Shown here piece after piece: positions 15,809 through 22,708 of a stretch of DNA of 28,459 nucleotides. The first letter of the stretch is position 1, and each line of letters begins with the position of its first letter. A program made the translations under genes and the position numbers. The notes beneath the pieces were generated by a model. It did not search any database. It saw only the letters and a program-made list of their open reading frames with translations, and was not told the DNA's origin. Source of the stretch: GCA-002688135 sp964536565 (lineage in GTDB: Bacteria; Patescibacteriota; Patescibacteriia; Magasanikbacterales; GCA-002688135); contig CAZHXK010000005.1 of NCBI GenBank assembly GCA_964536565.1, positions 1 to 28,459 of the forward strand, given 5' to 3'.

Positions 15809-16009
15809 ATGATACTACCCACCATTTGTCTCGACCAAACAGGAAGCATGTTCCCACCACTAACTCGCAGAGAGCGAGGGATGCAACTAACACGCCTTGC
15901 AGTCAACAGAGAGAGACTTGAGCGTCGAGAAGCATTCATCAAGGCAACCATGCTTCAAAACGGGATGTCTTACTCCGAACAAACCACCTCAAACCAAAAA
16001 TCCACCTAA
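15809..16009 (+). CDS. small basic protein, unrecognised
   Basis: 66 aa from this start, or 53 aa from the ATG at 15848. The inner start has AGGA 4 nt before it, while the outer one has GGAG about 13 nt before it, so the shorter form may be the real one. The middle (LTRRERGMQLTRLAVNRERLERREAF) is strongly Arg/Glu-rich and probably one long helix. The C terminus is Ser/Thr/Asn-rich. No family is recognised. It has a promoter of its own, and its stop codon lies inside the terminator hairpin. Confidence 0.5.
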   Translation: MILPTICLDQTGSMFPPLTRRERGMQLTRLAVNRERLERREAFIKATMLQNGMSYSEQTTSNQKST

Positions 16010-16024
16010 GCGGTGGGATTTTTT
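15996..16024. terminator. bidirectional terminator shared with mgtE
   Basis: AAAATCCACC pairs with GGTGGGATTTT, with an A run on one side and a T run on the other. It overlaps the end of the small plus-strand gene and lies 10 nt beyond the mgtE stop on the other strand. Confidence 0.8.
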
Positions 16025-16034
16025 ATGCAAAAAA

Positions 16035-17294
16035 TTACAACAACACACTCGCCAATCCAAGAAACGCCATAAATCCAAATACATCTGTCGCTGTCGTTAT
16101 AAATATCGTTGCACTCGTCGCCGGATCATATCCCAAACGCTTCATCAGCAACGGAATCAGCGAGCCAAAAAAACCAGCAATCATTAAATTCAAAACCATT
16201 GAGATCCCAAGCACTAAACCAAACATCGGAGATTTATTCCATATTACCGCAACCGCTGTTGCAATCACACCCACAATCATACCATTAGCTGCACCTGCTA
16301 ATATCTCCTGCGTAACCAAACGCAAACCTGTTTTCAACTCAACAACACGCAATGTAATCCCACGAACCGTCACCACCAACGACTGCGTCCCTGCATTCCC
16401 CCCCATCCCCGCAACGATAGGCATATACACCGCCAACAACACAAACGCCTGAATCGTATCCTGATAATAGCTTACTACTCCAGCTGCTATAAATCCCGTC
16501 CCCAAATTAATAACCAACCACGGCCAACGATACATAACTTTCTTCCACCACGGATCAAGAGGATCTTCCTCAGGATCAACATTCGCAAAATCATACAAAT
16601 CAGAGGCACGCTGCGCATGCATCAAACGAATCACATCATCCGTATAAATCATTCCCAAAATTCGCTCCTCCTCACCTATCACCACAACCTGCTTATGAGG
16701 ATTATGCTCAAACTTCGTAATCACTGTTGCCGAGTCAGCATCGTACGAAACCGTCGGAATCTTCTTAATAAATTTTTCAATTTTCTGTCGTTCAGATTGA
16801 ATCGCAATATCAACAAACCGCAAACTCCCAATCAAAACATTTCGCTCAACAACCAACACAGTCGGAACTCGTCCCGTTTTTCGCTCATGTTCTTTCACAC
16901 GATCAAACACTTCTGAAAAATGACTATCAGGATCAACACGAACATAATCAACACTCATCATCCCCGCGGCCGAATGAGAAGAAAACTTCAAAAGTGATTC
17001 CACCTGTTGCTGTAAATGACGACTCATTTTTTTCACGACAGCTGACTGCTTTCTTTTTGATAATACACGAATCACGCGAGTGACCTCGCCAGGATCATAA
17101 TGCGATAATAATTCGTCCAACTCCTTAACCGACAAACGACGAACAACACCCTCCATAACCTTACGCGAAACATGTCTCAACACATCCGCCCGCAACGCCG
17201 GTTCTAATTTTCGAAACACAAAAAGACGATCAGACCGAGCATAGGTCACCGCATGCGACGCATCGCGAAGTTCTTTTTGTGTAATATGAGTCAT
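16035..17294 (-). CDS. mgtE: magnesium transporter MgtE
   Basis: Mg2+ channel/transporter of the inner membrane (419 aa). Domains in order: the cytoplasmic MgtE N domain of short helical repeats (about 15-115), two CBS domains (about 117-240) that sense Mg2+ and gate the pore, a connecting helix, and five transmembrane helices (about 258-419). The family motif VYMPIVAGMGGNAGTQS (289-305) and the pore Asp404 in TTATDVFGF are present. AAGGAGAGGAA directly precedes the ATG. A perfect 9-bp hairpin lies just upstream of that site. No M-box riboswitch fits in the short upstream region. The gene is alone, convergent with the 15809 gene and divergent from the five-gene operon. Confidence 0.96.
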   Translation of the reverse strand: MTHITQKELRDASHAVTYARSDRLFVFRKLEPALRADVLRHVSRKVMEGVVRRLSVKELDELLSHYDPGEVTRVIRVLSKRKQSAVVKKMSRHLQQQVESLLKFSSHSAAGMMSVDYVRVDPDSHFSEVFDRVKEHERKTGRVPTVLVVERNVLIGSLRFVDIAIQSERQKIEKFIKKIPTVSYDADSATVITKFEHNPHKQVVVIGEEERILGMIYTDDVIRLMHAQRASDLYDFANVDPEEDPLDPWWKKVMYRWPWLVINLGTGFIAAGVVSYYQDTIQAFVLLAVYMPIVAGMGGNAGTQSLVVTVRGITLRVVELKTGLRLVTQEILAGAANGMIVGVIATAVAVIWNKSPMFGLVLGISMVLNLMIAGFFGSLIPLLMKRLGYDPATSATIFITTATDVFGFMAFLGLASVLL

Positions 17295-17307
17295 TTCCTC
17301 TCCTTTA

Positions 17308-17329
17308 TTGTTTATTCAGAAATAAACAA
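17308..17329 (-). promoter_or_regulatory. perfect hairpin before mgtE
   Basis: TTGTTTATT and AATAAACAA pair fully around a 4-nt loop, just upstream of the mgtE Shine-Dalgarno site. It lies between the probable -10 and the gene, so it is either an RNA control hairpin or a repressor operator. Confidence 0.45.
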
Positions 17330-17346
17330 CCAATTACTAGTATCTA

Positions 17347-17352
17347 ATTATA
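17347..17352 (-). promoter_or_regulatory. mgtE -10 box
   Basis: A perfect TATAAT on the minus strand. No good -35 hexamer lies at the usual distance (TACACC at 17370-17375), so an activator or the palindrome at 17369-17439 may take part. Confidence 0.45.
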
Positions 17353-17368
17353 CCTTAAATAAAATCGA

Positions 17369-17439
17369 GGGTGTAGGGGATAGGGTTTAGGGTGTAGTAA
17401 AACACACTCACTAAACCCCCTAATCTAAACCCACACACC
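17369..17439. repeat. G-rich/C-rich imperfect inverted repeat
   Basis: A G-rich half (GTGTAGGGGATAGGGTTTAG) is mirrored by a C-rich half (CTAAACCCCCTAATCTAAAC), giving a long imperfect palindrome in the spacer between divergent mgtE and the five-gene operon. The rest of 17440-17540 is A+T-rich with no gene. Confidence 0.45.
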
Positions 17440-17540
17440 TTCTACCAAACGCCCAATTCTGTTGTCCAAAACATTACAAAATTATCACTCTAAATTAAGA
17501 AAAAAATAGTAAATTAAGCATCAAAATCGCCTTCATAGGG

Positions 17541-17569
17541 TTGACAAAAAGGCCATTTTATGTTAATAT
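17541..17569 (+). promoter_or_regulatory. promoter of the five-gene operon
   Basis: Perfect TTGACA (17541-17546), 17-nt spacer, TAATAT (17564-17569). An A-rich UP-element-like stretch precedes it. The start near 17576 leaves a leader of about 70 nt. Confidence 0.75.
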
Positions 17570-17646
17570 ATAGACATTCTTATGGTGCCATAGCCGTGCC
17601 TAAGAGCATACGAACATTCACAAATAATCAATTCCAAGGAGACAAG

Positions 17647-17850
17647 ATGCACAAAGTTTTCGTAATTGGCAGGATTAGTGACTACAGCATGTTTGTTGTA
17701 GTCGCAGACTCGAAGCAAGAGGCTCAGACATTCATTAACGAGCCAAAAGAGGGTCCTGCTGACTACCCAATGTTGCCCAGTCGAACAGAAAGTACCGCTT
17801 TTGAAATCGACCTGACCACCAAGGGAATCAAAGCCGCTTACATCGAGTAG
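17647..17850 (+). CDS. small protein, first gene of the operon, unrecognised
   Basis: 67 aa, starting at the ATG that has AAGGAG 5 nt before it; an upstream in-frame ATG at 17560 lies inside the promoter and is rejected. The pattern (KVFVIGRISDYSMFVVVADS, then KQEAQTFINEP) suggests a small alpha/beta fold of the kind where a beta strand runs into a helix beginning DSxxEA. No family is recognised. No signal peptide, so it is cytoplasmic. The next gene starts 13 nt after the stop. Confidence 0.65.
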   Translation: MHKVFVIGRISDYSMFVVVADSKQEAQTFINEPKEGPADYPMLPSRTESTAFEIDLTTKGIKAAYIE

Positions 17851-17863
17851 GCAAGGAGAAATC

Positions 17864-18253
17864 ATGTTCAAAATGACGTTAATCGCGTTGGGCTTGTTGC
17901 TCATCGCAAGTTGTACCTCCACCTCGACGGTGGCGGTTGGCGGTTTCAGTCACAACAACAGCGGCCTTGGTCGCGGTTCATTACTGCGTGATGCACGGGC
18001 ATTCGCCATTGCACAAGATGCGGTGACGCGTAACCAAGCGGTGGTTGGTCAAACAACCATTCAGCTCATCCGCGCAAACAACACCACAGAAGCCCAACGT
18101 CAGTTGATTGCATGCATTCACGCACGCGATCAACAATGCGTCGACGATTTCACCCGCATGGGTGTAACGATCAGCGGATACGGCACAGGATTCAATAGCT
18201 TTGGTGGTATGTTACCCCATCAGCTTGATGACGGAAGTTACTACCAACGCTAG
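17864..18253 (+). CDS. predicted lipoprotein, unrecognised
   Basis: 129 aa. A short N-terminal signal peptide ends in the lipobox IASC with the lipidated Cys at 17. It is followed by a Ser/Thr/Gly-rich linker, then a helical segment rich in Ala, Gln and Arg (RDARAFAIAQDAVTRNQ), two cysteines near 86 and 94 (LIACIHARDQQCVDDF) that could form a disulfide, and a Gly-rich C terminus. No family is recognised. AAGGAG precedes the ATG at normal distance. It would sit on the outer face of the cytoplasmic membrane. Confidence 0.68.
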   Translation: MFKMTLIALGLLLIASCTSTSTVAVGGFSHNNSGLGRGSLLRDARAFAIAQDAVTRNQAVVGQTTIQLIRANNTTEAQRQLIACIHARDQQCVDDFTRMGVTISGYGTGFNSFGGMLPHQLDDGSYYQR

Positions 18254-18264
18254 GAGACAAAACA

Positions 18265-18513
18265 TTGAACCTCATACCAAACGATAACCTCTCCGCAAAA
18301 GAAACCTCATTTCTTCTGATGCTCGAGAGTTTCACGAACAACGGAATCTTCTGCTTCATTCACATGAAGTCCGGAGGAACTTTCCGTCACAGGAGGGTAT
18401 ACATACGAGTCGTATACCCGGACGGATTAGTCCAAGTCGGATCTGAGAGCGCTGATGACAACTCCATGTTCTACCTCCATGTCGCAGACATGGACGCACT
18501 ACAACCTGCATAG
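18265..18513 (+). CDS. small protein with TTG start, unrecognised
   Basis: 82 aa. The TTG start is supported by AGGAG 8 nt upstream, where the SD shares bases with the stop codon of the preceding gene, and by the regular 11-nt gap. The sequence (RRVYIRVVYPDGLVQVGSES) suggests a beta-rich fold, with a helix near the N terminus (SAKETSFLLMLESF). No signal peptide. No family is recognised. Confidence 0.6.
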   Translation: MNLIPNDNLSAKETSFLLMLESFTNNGIFCFIHMKSGGTFRHRRVYIRVVYPDGLVQVGSESADDNSMFYLHVADMDALQPA

Positions 18514-18524
18514 AGGAGCCTGAC

Positions 18525-19166
18525 ATGAAACAAGCTATTATTGGAATACTGATTGCGACTGTCGCTGGCTGTTCTCCGAAAGGAACACAGCAGCGTGACG
18601 AGAGCAGCTTGCAAGAACTGAATCGACAGATGGAAGAAAGCGAGGCTGCCTTAGGTAGACTCGTGGACGACCACCAGGCTCGACCTGCGCCAGCGCCACG
18701 CACCACCCGTCGCACTCAACGAGTGAACCAAAGGGAAGTGCGTACACAACCTCGCGCCGTGCGTCCGGTTCGCCGCGCCGCGCCACAGGTCCCATGCTAT
18801 CTGGATGAACCGTCACATATTGCTTCCGGCGATCTCGTGAGAATTATCAACAAAATGCAGCACCCACTCGGTCTGCGCGTGAATGGTAAAACTCTCACCG
18901 TCATCGGAGCACAAGCGCTGAACGGAACACCGCTCCCAAACGGTGTTGCAACTGCACACGGCCTGCTTCCTGCAGGTCACATGTGCTGGCATCCCCTGGA
19001 ACGTGCTGGTGCTCTCCGCATCGACGCGATTCAATTCCGGCAAAGTCCGTACCCACCGTACAAGCCACAACAGATGGCGAAGACATGGAAACGGATCAAG
19101 CCACGATTCCCGCGAACCGATAACATTCGTGTCGGTTTCAGCAAGTACAACTGGCGAATTCACTAA
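18525..19166 (+). CDS. predicted lipoprotein with Arg/Pro-rich linker, unrecognised
   Basis: 213 aa. Signal peptide with lipobox VAGC (Cys16), a charged helical stretch (about 25-48), an Arg/Pro/Gln-rich linker (about 50-90), then a globular domain (about 92-213) with two Cys residues that may pair (PCYLDEP and GHMCWHP). A linker of this kind usually spans the cell wall or binds a polyanion. No family is recognised. AGGAG lies 8 nt before the ATG. The G+C content is clearly higher here than in the flanking core genes, judged by eye. Confidence 0.68.
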   Translation: MKQAIIGILIATVAGCSPKGTQQRDESSLQELNRQMEESEAALGRLVDDHQARPAPAPRTTRRTQRVNQREVRTQPRAVRPVRRAAPQVPCYLDEPSHIASGDLVRIINKMQHPLGLRVNGKTLTVIGAQALNGTPLPNGVATAHGLLPAGHMCWHPLERAGALRIDAIQFRQSPYPPYKPQQMAKTWKRIKPRFPRTDNIRVGFSKYNWRIH

Positions 19167-19176
19167 GGAAGACGGA

Positions 19177-19374
19177 ATGAACAGCAAATTATTTGCACGT
19201 GAACTAGCCTGTGGCGTCGCCGTAATCGCAGCTGAAAGCGCCGTACAAGCGCTGGAACTGCTCATCGAATACGAAGGCGATGACTTGATCATGGCGCACG
19301 GGCTCGACGCAGGACGGTTCTACATGATCGGCCACACTGACGAATGTGAAGTGAAGATCTACCGCTGCAACTGA
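19177..19374 (+). CDS. small protein, last gene of the operon, unrecognised
   Basis: 65 aa, from the ATG with AAGGA 7 nt upstream, 10 nt after the preceding stop. A longer reading of the same frame would overlap the lipoprotein gene and is rejected. The core (GVAVIAAESAVQALELLIEYEGDD) again suggests a small strand-helix unit, loosely like the first gene of the operon; this likeness is weak. Two Cys at the C-terminal end. A strong terminator follows. Confidence 0.6.
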   Translation: MNSKLFARELACGVAVIAAESAVQALELLIEYEGDDLIMAHGLDAGRFYMIGHTDECEVKIYRCN

Positions 19375-19386
19375 TCCTACGGGATC

Positions 19387-19422
19387 AAAAAACCCCACAG
19401 CACGACGCTGTCGGGGTTTTTA
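19387..19422 (+). terminator. terminator of the five-gene operon
   Basis: CCCC-ACAGC pairs with GCTGT-GGGG (one bulged C) and is followed by TTTTTATTTT. Confidence 0.88.
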
Positions 19423-19519
19423 TTTTCCAAAAAAATTAAAAATCGGCGATAGCCGAAATATACAATCCCTCTCCTTATTGGATTCGCCCTTAGATTTTTT
19501 CAGGATCAGCGATACGCAG

Positions 19520-19584
19520 TTTTTTCAGAAACACATTTTTACTGTTTGAGCGCTTCAGCGAGTTTAAGAATGTGTCTGAAAAAT
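19520..19584. repeat. inverted repeat in repeat-rich spacer
   Basis: The arms TTTTTTCAG-ACACATT and AATGTGT-CTGAAAAA pair with a 2-nt bulge and enclose a segment containing GAGCGCTTCAGCGAG. The spacer 19425-19800 has no gene. Confidence 0.5.
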
Positions 19585-19592
19585 CAAGTTGA

Positions 19593-19622
19593 GCCCTGAA
19601 AAATATCTCGGGCGAGGTTTTT
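19593..19622 (+). terminator. possible terminator
   Basis: GCCC and GGGC pair across a 13-nt loop, followed by GAGG and TTTTTT. Weak stem. Confidence 0.35.
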
Positions 19623-19692
19623 TGTTACTTTTTTCATAAAAAAGTCATGCAGAAAATTTACCATCAACAAATCGAGGTACTGAATACTACAC

Positions 19693-19726
19693 GGGATCCT
19701 TCGACTAAAACGCTCAGGATGACAAG
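19693..19726. repeat. short palindromic intergenic repeat
   Basis: GGATCCTTCGACT and CGCTCAGGATGACA flank a degenerate centre; ATCCT pairs with AGGAT. This is the form of a short intergenic repeat I have seen in many bacterial genomes. Confidence 0.45.
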
Positions 19727-19756
19727 TTAAAAAACTCAGAACAACACCCCAACCAA

Positions 19757-19790
19757 ACAAAAAATCCCAGCGTAACCCGGGATCAAAAAC
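19757..19790 (-). terminator. terminator of the pilin-like gene array
   Basis: On the minus strand ATCCC pairs with GGGAT around a 10-nt loop and is followed by TTTTTGTTT, shortly after the last stop codon at 19801. Confidence 0.7.
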
Positions 19791-19800
19791 AAAAACAAAA

Positions 19801-20217
19801 TTACGGCTGACCAGCTTCCACCTCAGTACTACTTGCGCTGTTCGCCACAGTTGTAACAACAAACGACGAAATCGCAAAAGCCATCATGATAATCGCAAAC
19901 CCTATCGTCGCATTCACCAAGAGCTTCTTTGCTCCATCAACTTTCCCTGGATCACCGCCAGCTGTCATCCACTGGAATCCAGCAAACACCGTCAAAATAA
20001 CCATTCCAATACCCAGTAATCCAAACAGACTTCGAATGAAACGCGCAATAATCAAAGTCAAACTCGCCTCCTCTTCATTCGTATTGTAAACCGCAGAAAC
20101 ATCCCCTGTATTCTTTAACTGCTGCAATGGATCATTCAAAGGATCCGTATCCGCACTCACGCCAAGCGGCGCAAGAACAAAAGCAAAAAACCCAAGTGAT
20201 AACAGAAATTTTTTCAT
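19801..20217 (-). CDS. T4SS-pilin-like protein (array member 9)
   Basis: 138 aa. Signal peptide cleaved after GVSA, a ~45-residue acidic ectodomain (DPLNDPLQQLKNTGDVS), then the paired-helix domain: helix 1 ending in VFAGFQWMTAGG, a short basic loop DPGKVDGAKKLL, and helix 2 (TIGFAIIMMAFAISSFVV). After cleavage both ends face outward and the loop is cytoplasmic, as in VirB2-type pilins. Start at ATG 20217 rather than 20250, since MKKFLLSLGFF begins a normal signal peptide and the longer form overlaps the upstream gene. It lies 16 nt after the preceding gene. A role as a structural subunit is inferred from domain likeness. Confidence 0.85.
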   Translation of the reverse strand: MKKFLLSLGFFAFVLAPLGVSADTDPLNDPLQQLKNTGDVSAVYNTNEEEASLTLIIARFIRSLFGLLGIGMVILTVFAGFQWMTAGGDPGKVDGAKKLLVNATIGFAIIMMAFAISSFVVTTVANSASSTEVEAGQP

Positions 20218-20233
20218 ATCAAAATCTTTTAAA

Positions 20234-20632
20234 CTAAGCACTCGTTGCATCTATCAACCTCGACAACACAAACTGCGTTATCGCATACGCTGCCAAAACA
20301 ATCGCTAAACCGATAACCGACTGCACAAGCAACTTTTTAGATTTATCAACCTGAGCAGGTTCTCCTCGAGCAGTCATCCACAAAAAGCCAGCGTACACCG
20401 TAAGAACGATAAAAATAATTCCTATCAAGCTGATAACCGCCTGAATCACCTTACCAACAATCGTAGCCGGATCACTCTGCGGCGTTGTACCATTATTCGC
20501 AACCGTTGCCGCATCCTTTGCTTGATCCAAGCCCAACTGAGCATGACTCACATGCGGTAAAAATAAAGCAGCAGAAAGGATCATGCTCAAAACCAATCCG
20601 CCTACTTGTTTTTTGGAAACTACTAGCGTCAT
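20234..20632 (-). CDS. T4SS-pilin-like protein (array member 8)
   Basis: 132 aa from the ATG at 20632; a GTG at 20665 would add 11 residues without making a better signal peptide. Signal peptide cleaved after VSHA, ectodomain QLGLDQAKDAATVANNG and so on, helix 1 ending in VYAGFLWMTARG, loop EPAQVDKSKKLL, and helix 2 (GLAIVLAAYAITQFVL). It is closest to members 6 and 7 by its YAGFLWMTxRG core, so these three probably arose by recent duplication. Confidence 0.87.
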   Translation of the reverse strand: MTLVVSKKQVGGLVLSMILSAALFLPHVSHAQLGLDQAKDAATVANNGTTPQSDPATIVGKVIQAVISLIGIIFIVLTVYAGFLWMTARGEPAQVDKSKKLLVQSVIGLAIVLAAYAITQFVLSRLIDATSA

Positions 20633-20672
20633 ACTCTTAGGATTAAAAATCAAAATTAAAACCACCGCTCAT

Positions 20673-21059
20673 TTACCCAACTGTGTCGATAATAAACTTC
20701 ACAATCACAAACGATCCAGCCAATACAACAGCACCAATAATAGCGCTCGTCATTACCTGCTTCGCCTTATCAACCATATCCGGTTTACCACGAGCAGTCA
20801 TCCACAAGAAACCCGCATACACCATCATGACAAAAAATATTGTTCCTACGAGCGACAGCACACCCGCAATAATTGTACCGATCAACTCAGACAAATTCTT
20901 ATCTGTATTTGGAACAGCCTGACCCTCCACCGATGCTCCACTTTTCGTTGCATCAAGCCCATACCCACCAGCCGCAGCCTTCGGAACAGCACTCTGTGCA
21001 ACAACCAAAGCAGGCATCATAAGCATCATACACAAACTTGTAATTACCAGTGCCTTCAT
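20673..21059 (-). CDS. T4SS-pilin-like protein (array member 7)
   Basis: 128 aa. Start at ATG 21059, one base after the stop of member 6, so translation is probably coupled. Signal peptide cleaved after LVVA, an Ala/Gly-rich ectodomain containing GGYGLDATKSGAS, helix 1 ending in VYAGFLWMTARG, loop KPDMVDKAKQVM, and helix 2 (IGAVVLAGSFVIVKFII). The ectodomain motif YGL(D/G)xTxSG is shared with member 6. Confidence 0.87.
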   Translation of the reverse strand: MKALVITSLCMMLMMPALVVAQSAVPKAAAGGYGLDATKSGASVEGQAVPNTDKNLSELIGTIIAGVLSLVGTIFFVMMVYAGFLWMTARGKPDMVDKAKQVMTSAIIGAVVLAGSFVIVKFIIDTVG

Positions 21060-21060
21060 A

Positions 21061-21627
21061 CTACAAATTCTGTAATCGTCCGATGACGAAATTAGTAATT
21101 GCCCACGCTCCTGCAATAATAACCACACCCACAATTGCTTGAGTTAACAACGTCTTGGCTTTACCAACCTGATCTGGAGATCCACGTGATGTCATCCACA
21201 AGAAACCCGCATACACCATAAGGAAAAAGAAAAGTGTTGCAACCAAACCAAGTACCGCCAAAATAATACCTCCAACCAACGAAGGAATCGTGTCACTTTC
21301 ACCACTATTTGGAAGACCTGACTTTGATGCAGTCTCTCCTAAACCGTAATCACCTTTTGTCGAAGCAGCCGCAGCATTCTTTTTAGCCTGTAGCTCTCCG
21401 CTCTTACAAGCCTCATATGCATTTTGAAAAGATTGCTTGTCCTCAGCAGCCTCCAAACACGCAGGACTAGGAGGTGTATCACACTTCGCCTTTTCAGCAG
21501 CAACACTAGCTGCAAGTGAATTTTCACATGGCCCAGCATACACAGGAGATGCGAACATCATCGTAGCAAAAACAACAAACGCGACCATCACAAAACTAAA
21601 TTTTGGAAAAGATACGATCCTCATCAT
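21061..21627 (-). CDS. T4SS-pilin-like protein with four-Cys head (array member 6)
   Basis: 188 aa. Signal peptide cleaved after PVYA; the ectodomain has four Cys (PCENS, KCDTP, ACLEA, ACKSG) in a charged helical segment, probably a disulfide-linked helical hairpin. Then come a linker with DYGLGETASKSG, helix 1 ending in VYAGFLWMTSRG, loop SPDQVGKAKTLL and helix 2 (VVIIAGAWAITNFVI). Two ATGs stand in tandem at the start. A TATACT (21636-21641) 8 nt before the first ATG suggests a near-leaderless start in addition to read-through from upstream. Confidence 0.87.
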   Translation of the reverse strand: MMRIVSFPKFSFVMVAFVVFATMMFASPVYAGPCENSLAASVAAEKAKCDTPPSPACLEAAEDKQSFQNAYEACKSGELQAKKNAAAASTKGDYGLGETASKSGLPNSGESDTIPSLVGGIILAVLGLVATLFFFLMVYAGFLWMTSRGSPDQVGKAKTLLTQAIVGVVIIAGAWAITNFVIGRLQNL

Positions 21628-21661
21628 ATAACGTTAGTATACCAAATTTTAAGAAAATCGA

Positions 21662-22057
21662 CTAAGAAAGCGAAACAATCACAAACTGAGCAATCGAAAA
21701 AACAACCAAAATAATAAACATACCGATAACTGCTCGCGTAACACGATCCTTCGCAGCAGAAGACCCGCCAATATTCCCACCCGCCATCAACCACTCAAAA
21801 CCGCCAACCAATACCTGAACCACTGCAACAACCCCCAACAAACTAACAATATTTCGAATAACGCGGGCGATCTGAATGGTCAGCGTATAATCAGGACTGC
21901 TATGAGATCCAATCACCTGAGCGACACCCTCAGTGTTTTCATTTTCAAAAAGAAGTTGATTATTAACCTGAGCACCAACAAACACAGGTAAGAAAACCAA
22001 AGCTAATACAGCGGCCCCTACAAACACACGTGAAAGCCTGTGAAAACCAATAATCAT
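21662..22057 (-). CDS. T4SS-pilin-like protein (array member 5)
   Basis: 131 aa from ATG 22057. Signal peptide cleaved after VFVGA, short ectodomain (QVNNQLLFENENTEGVAQVI), an amphipathic segment LTIQIARVIRNIVSLLG leading into helix 1, a divergent core GGFEWLMAGGNIGGSSAAKDRV, then helix 2 (MFIILVVFSIAQFVIV). It lacks the Pro and the VDKAK signature, so it is the most divergent small member. The layout of the ectodomain is nearest to members 4 and 9. An intrinsic terminator separates it from member 4. Confidence 0.84.
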   Translation of the reverse strand: MIIGFHRLSRVFVGAAVLALVFLPVFVGAQVNNQLLFENENTEGVAQVIGSHSSPDYTLTIQIARVIRNIVSLLGVVAVVQVLVGGFEWLMAGGNIGGSSAAKDRVTRAVIGMFIILVVFSIAQFVIVSLS

Positions 22058-22063
22058 ATATCT

Positions 22064-22095
22064 ATAAAACAAAGGATAGGGCGAACCCTATCCTG
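22064..22095 (-). terminator. terminator within the pilin array
   Basis: On the minus strand GGATAGGG pairs perfectly with CCCTATCC around a UUCG loop, followed by TTTGTTTTAT. It lies after member 4 and just before the start of member 5, so it splits the array or reduces read-through. Confidence 0.82.
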
Positions 22096-22121
22096 AGTAT
22101 AGCAACTTTCGAGAAAGTAAA

Positions 22122-22529
22122 CTATGTGGTCGATGCCACGAGCGATCCGATAACAAACTGCGCAATAGCAAACGCCGAAAGCACAATAGCCATACCGATC
22201 ACACCTTGTAAAATTCGTTTCTTAGCTTTATCAACACCATCTGGACTTCCTCCAGCTGTCATCCATTCGAAACCACCAATGATCACAATGATCACAGCAA
22301 GAATTCCGAGTAAACCAAGAAACTTTCGAATCATTTTTGCAACAGTCACAGTCAAACTCTGGTCAGACTGACCAAGTGCTCCTGAAACTTCAGCTACAGT
22401 TTTACCCTGAAACAATTCTGAGTCACTGATTGTCGAAGGTGCAGCACCCACCATGTGTGGAAGCATCATCCCCGCTGACATAGCAACAGTAGCACCAGCC
22501 ACCATTGCGCGTCTTACAAATGTATTCAT
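22122..22529 (-). CDS. T4SS-pilin-like protein (array member 4)
   Basis: 135 aa. Signal peptide cleaved after HMVGA, ectodomain (TISDSELFQGKTVAEVSGAL), amphipathic segment LTVTVAKMIRKFLGLLG, helix 1 ending in IGGFEWMTAGG, loop SPDGVDKAKKRI, helix 2 (MAIVLSAFAIAQFVIG). It is preceded by a 171-nt non-coding leader with three hairpins, and terminated behind by a UUCG-capped terminator, so it appears to form its own transcription unit. That would suit a subunit made in excess, such as a major pilin. This is inference. Confidence 0.87.
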   Translation of the reverse strand: MNTFVRRAMVAGATVAMSAGMMLPHMVGAAPSTISDSELFQGKTVAEVSGALGQSDQSLTVTVAKMIRKFLGLLGILAVIIVIIGGFEWMTAGGSPDGVDKAKKRILQGVIGMAIVLSAFAIAQFVIGSLVASTT

Positions 22530-22565
22530 AGTATATGTTTTAAATATCCTCCCTTATAATTCATG

Positions 22566-22597
22566 CACCTGTACAGAGGTGAAGCCATGTACATGGC
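22566..22597 (-). promoter_or_regulatory. twin hairpins upstream of array member 4
   Basis: CACCT/AGGTG around a 6-nt loop (22566-22581), then the perfect 14-bp palindrome GCCATGTACATGGC (22584-22597). They lie about 40-70 nt before the start codon of member 4. Confidence 0.4.
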
Positions 22598-22675
22598 CTC
22601 CTGCAGCACACGAAATACAATGTCATCGACCTGTGGAGATTGCTCTCTGACTGGGTAATAGCCTAAAGACTACTA

Positions 22676-22708
22676 GTGCGTATCGACATACAAGATGTCA
22701 TCACGCAC
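22676..22708 (-). promoter_or_regulatory. stem-loop over the stop codon of array member 3
   Basis: GTGCG/CGCAC and GACAT/ATGTC pair around a 5-nt loop with an internal mismatch. The stop codon of member 3 lies in the stem. No T tract follows, so it may protect the 3' end or mark a processing site. Confidence 0.4.

Noticed and set aside
17369..17439. GGGTTTAGGG-type sequence considered as a telomere-like repeat
   Set aside because: There is only one imperfect copy, and it forms half of a palindrome in a bacterial promoter region.
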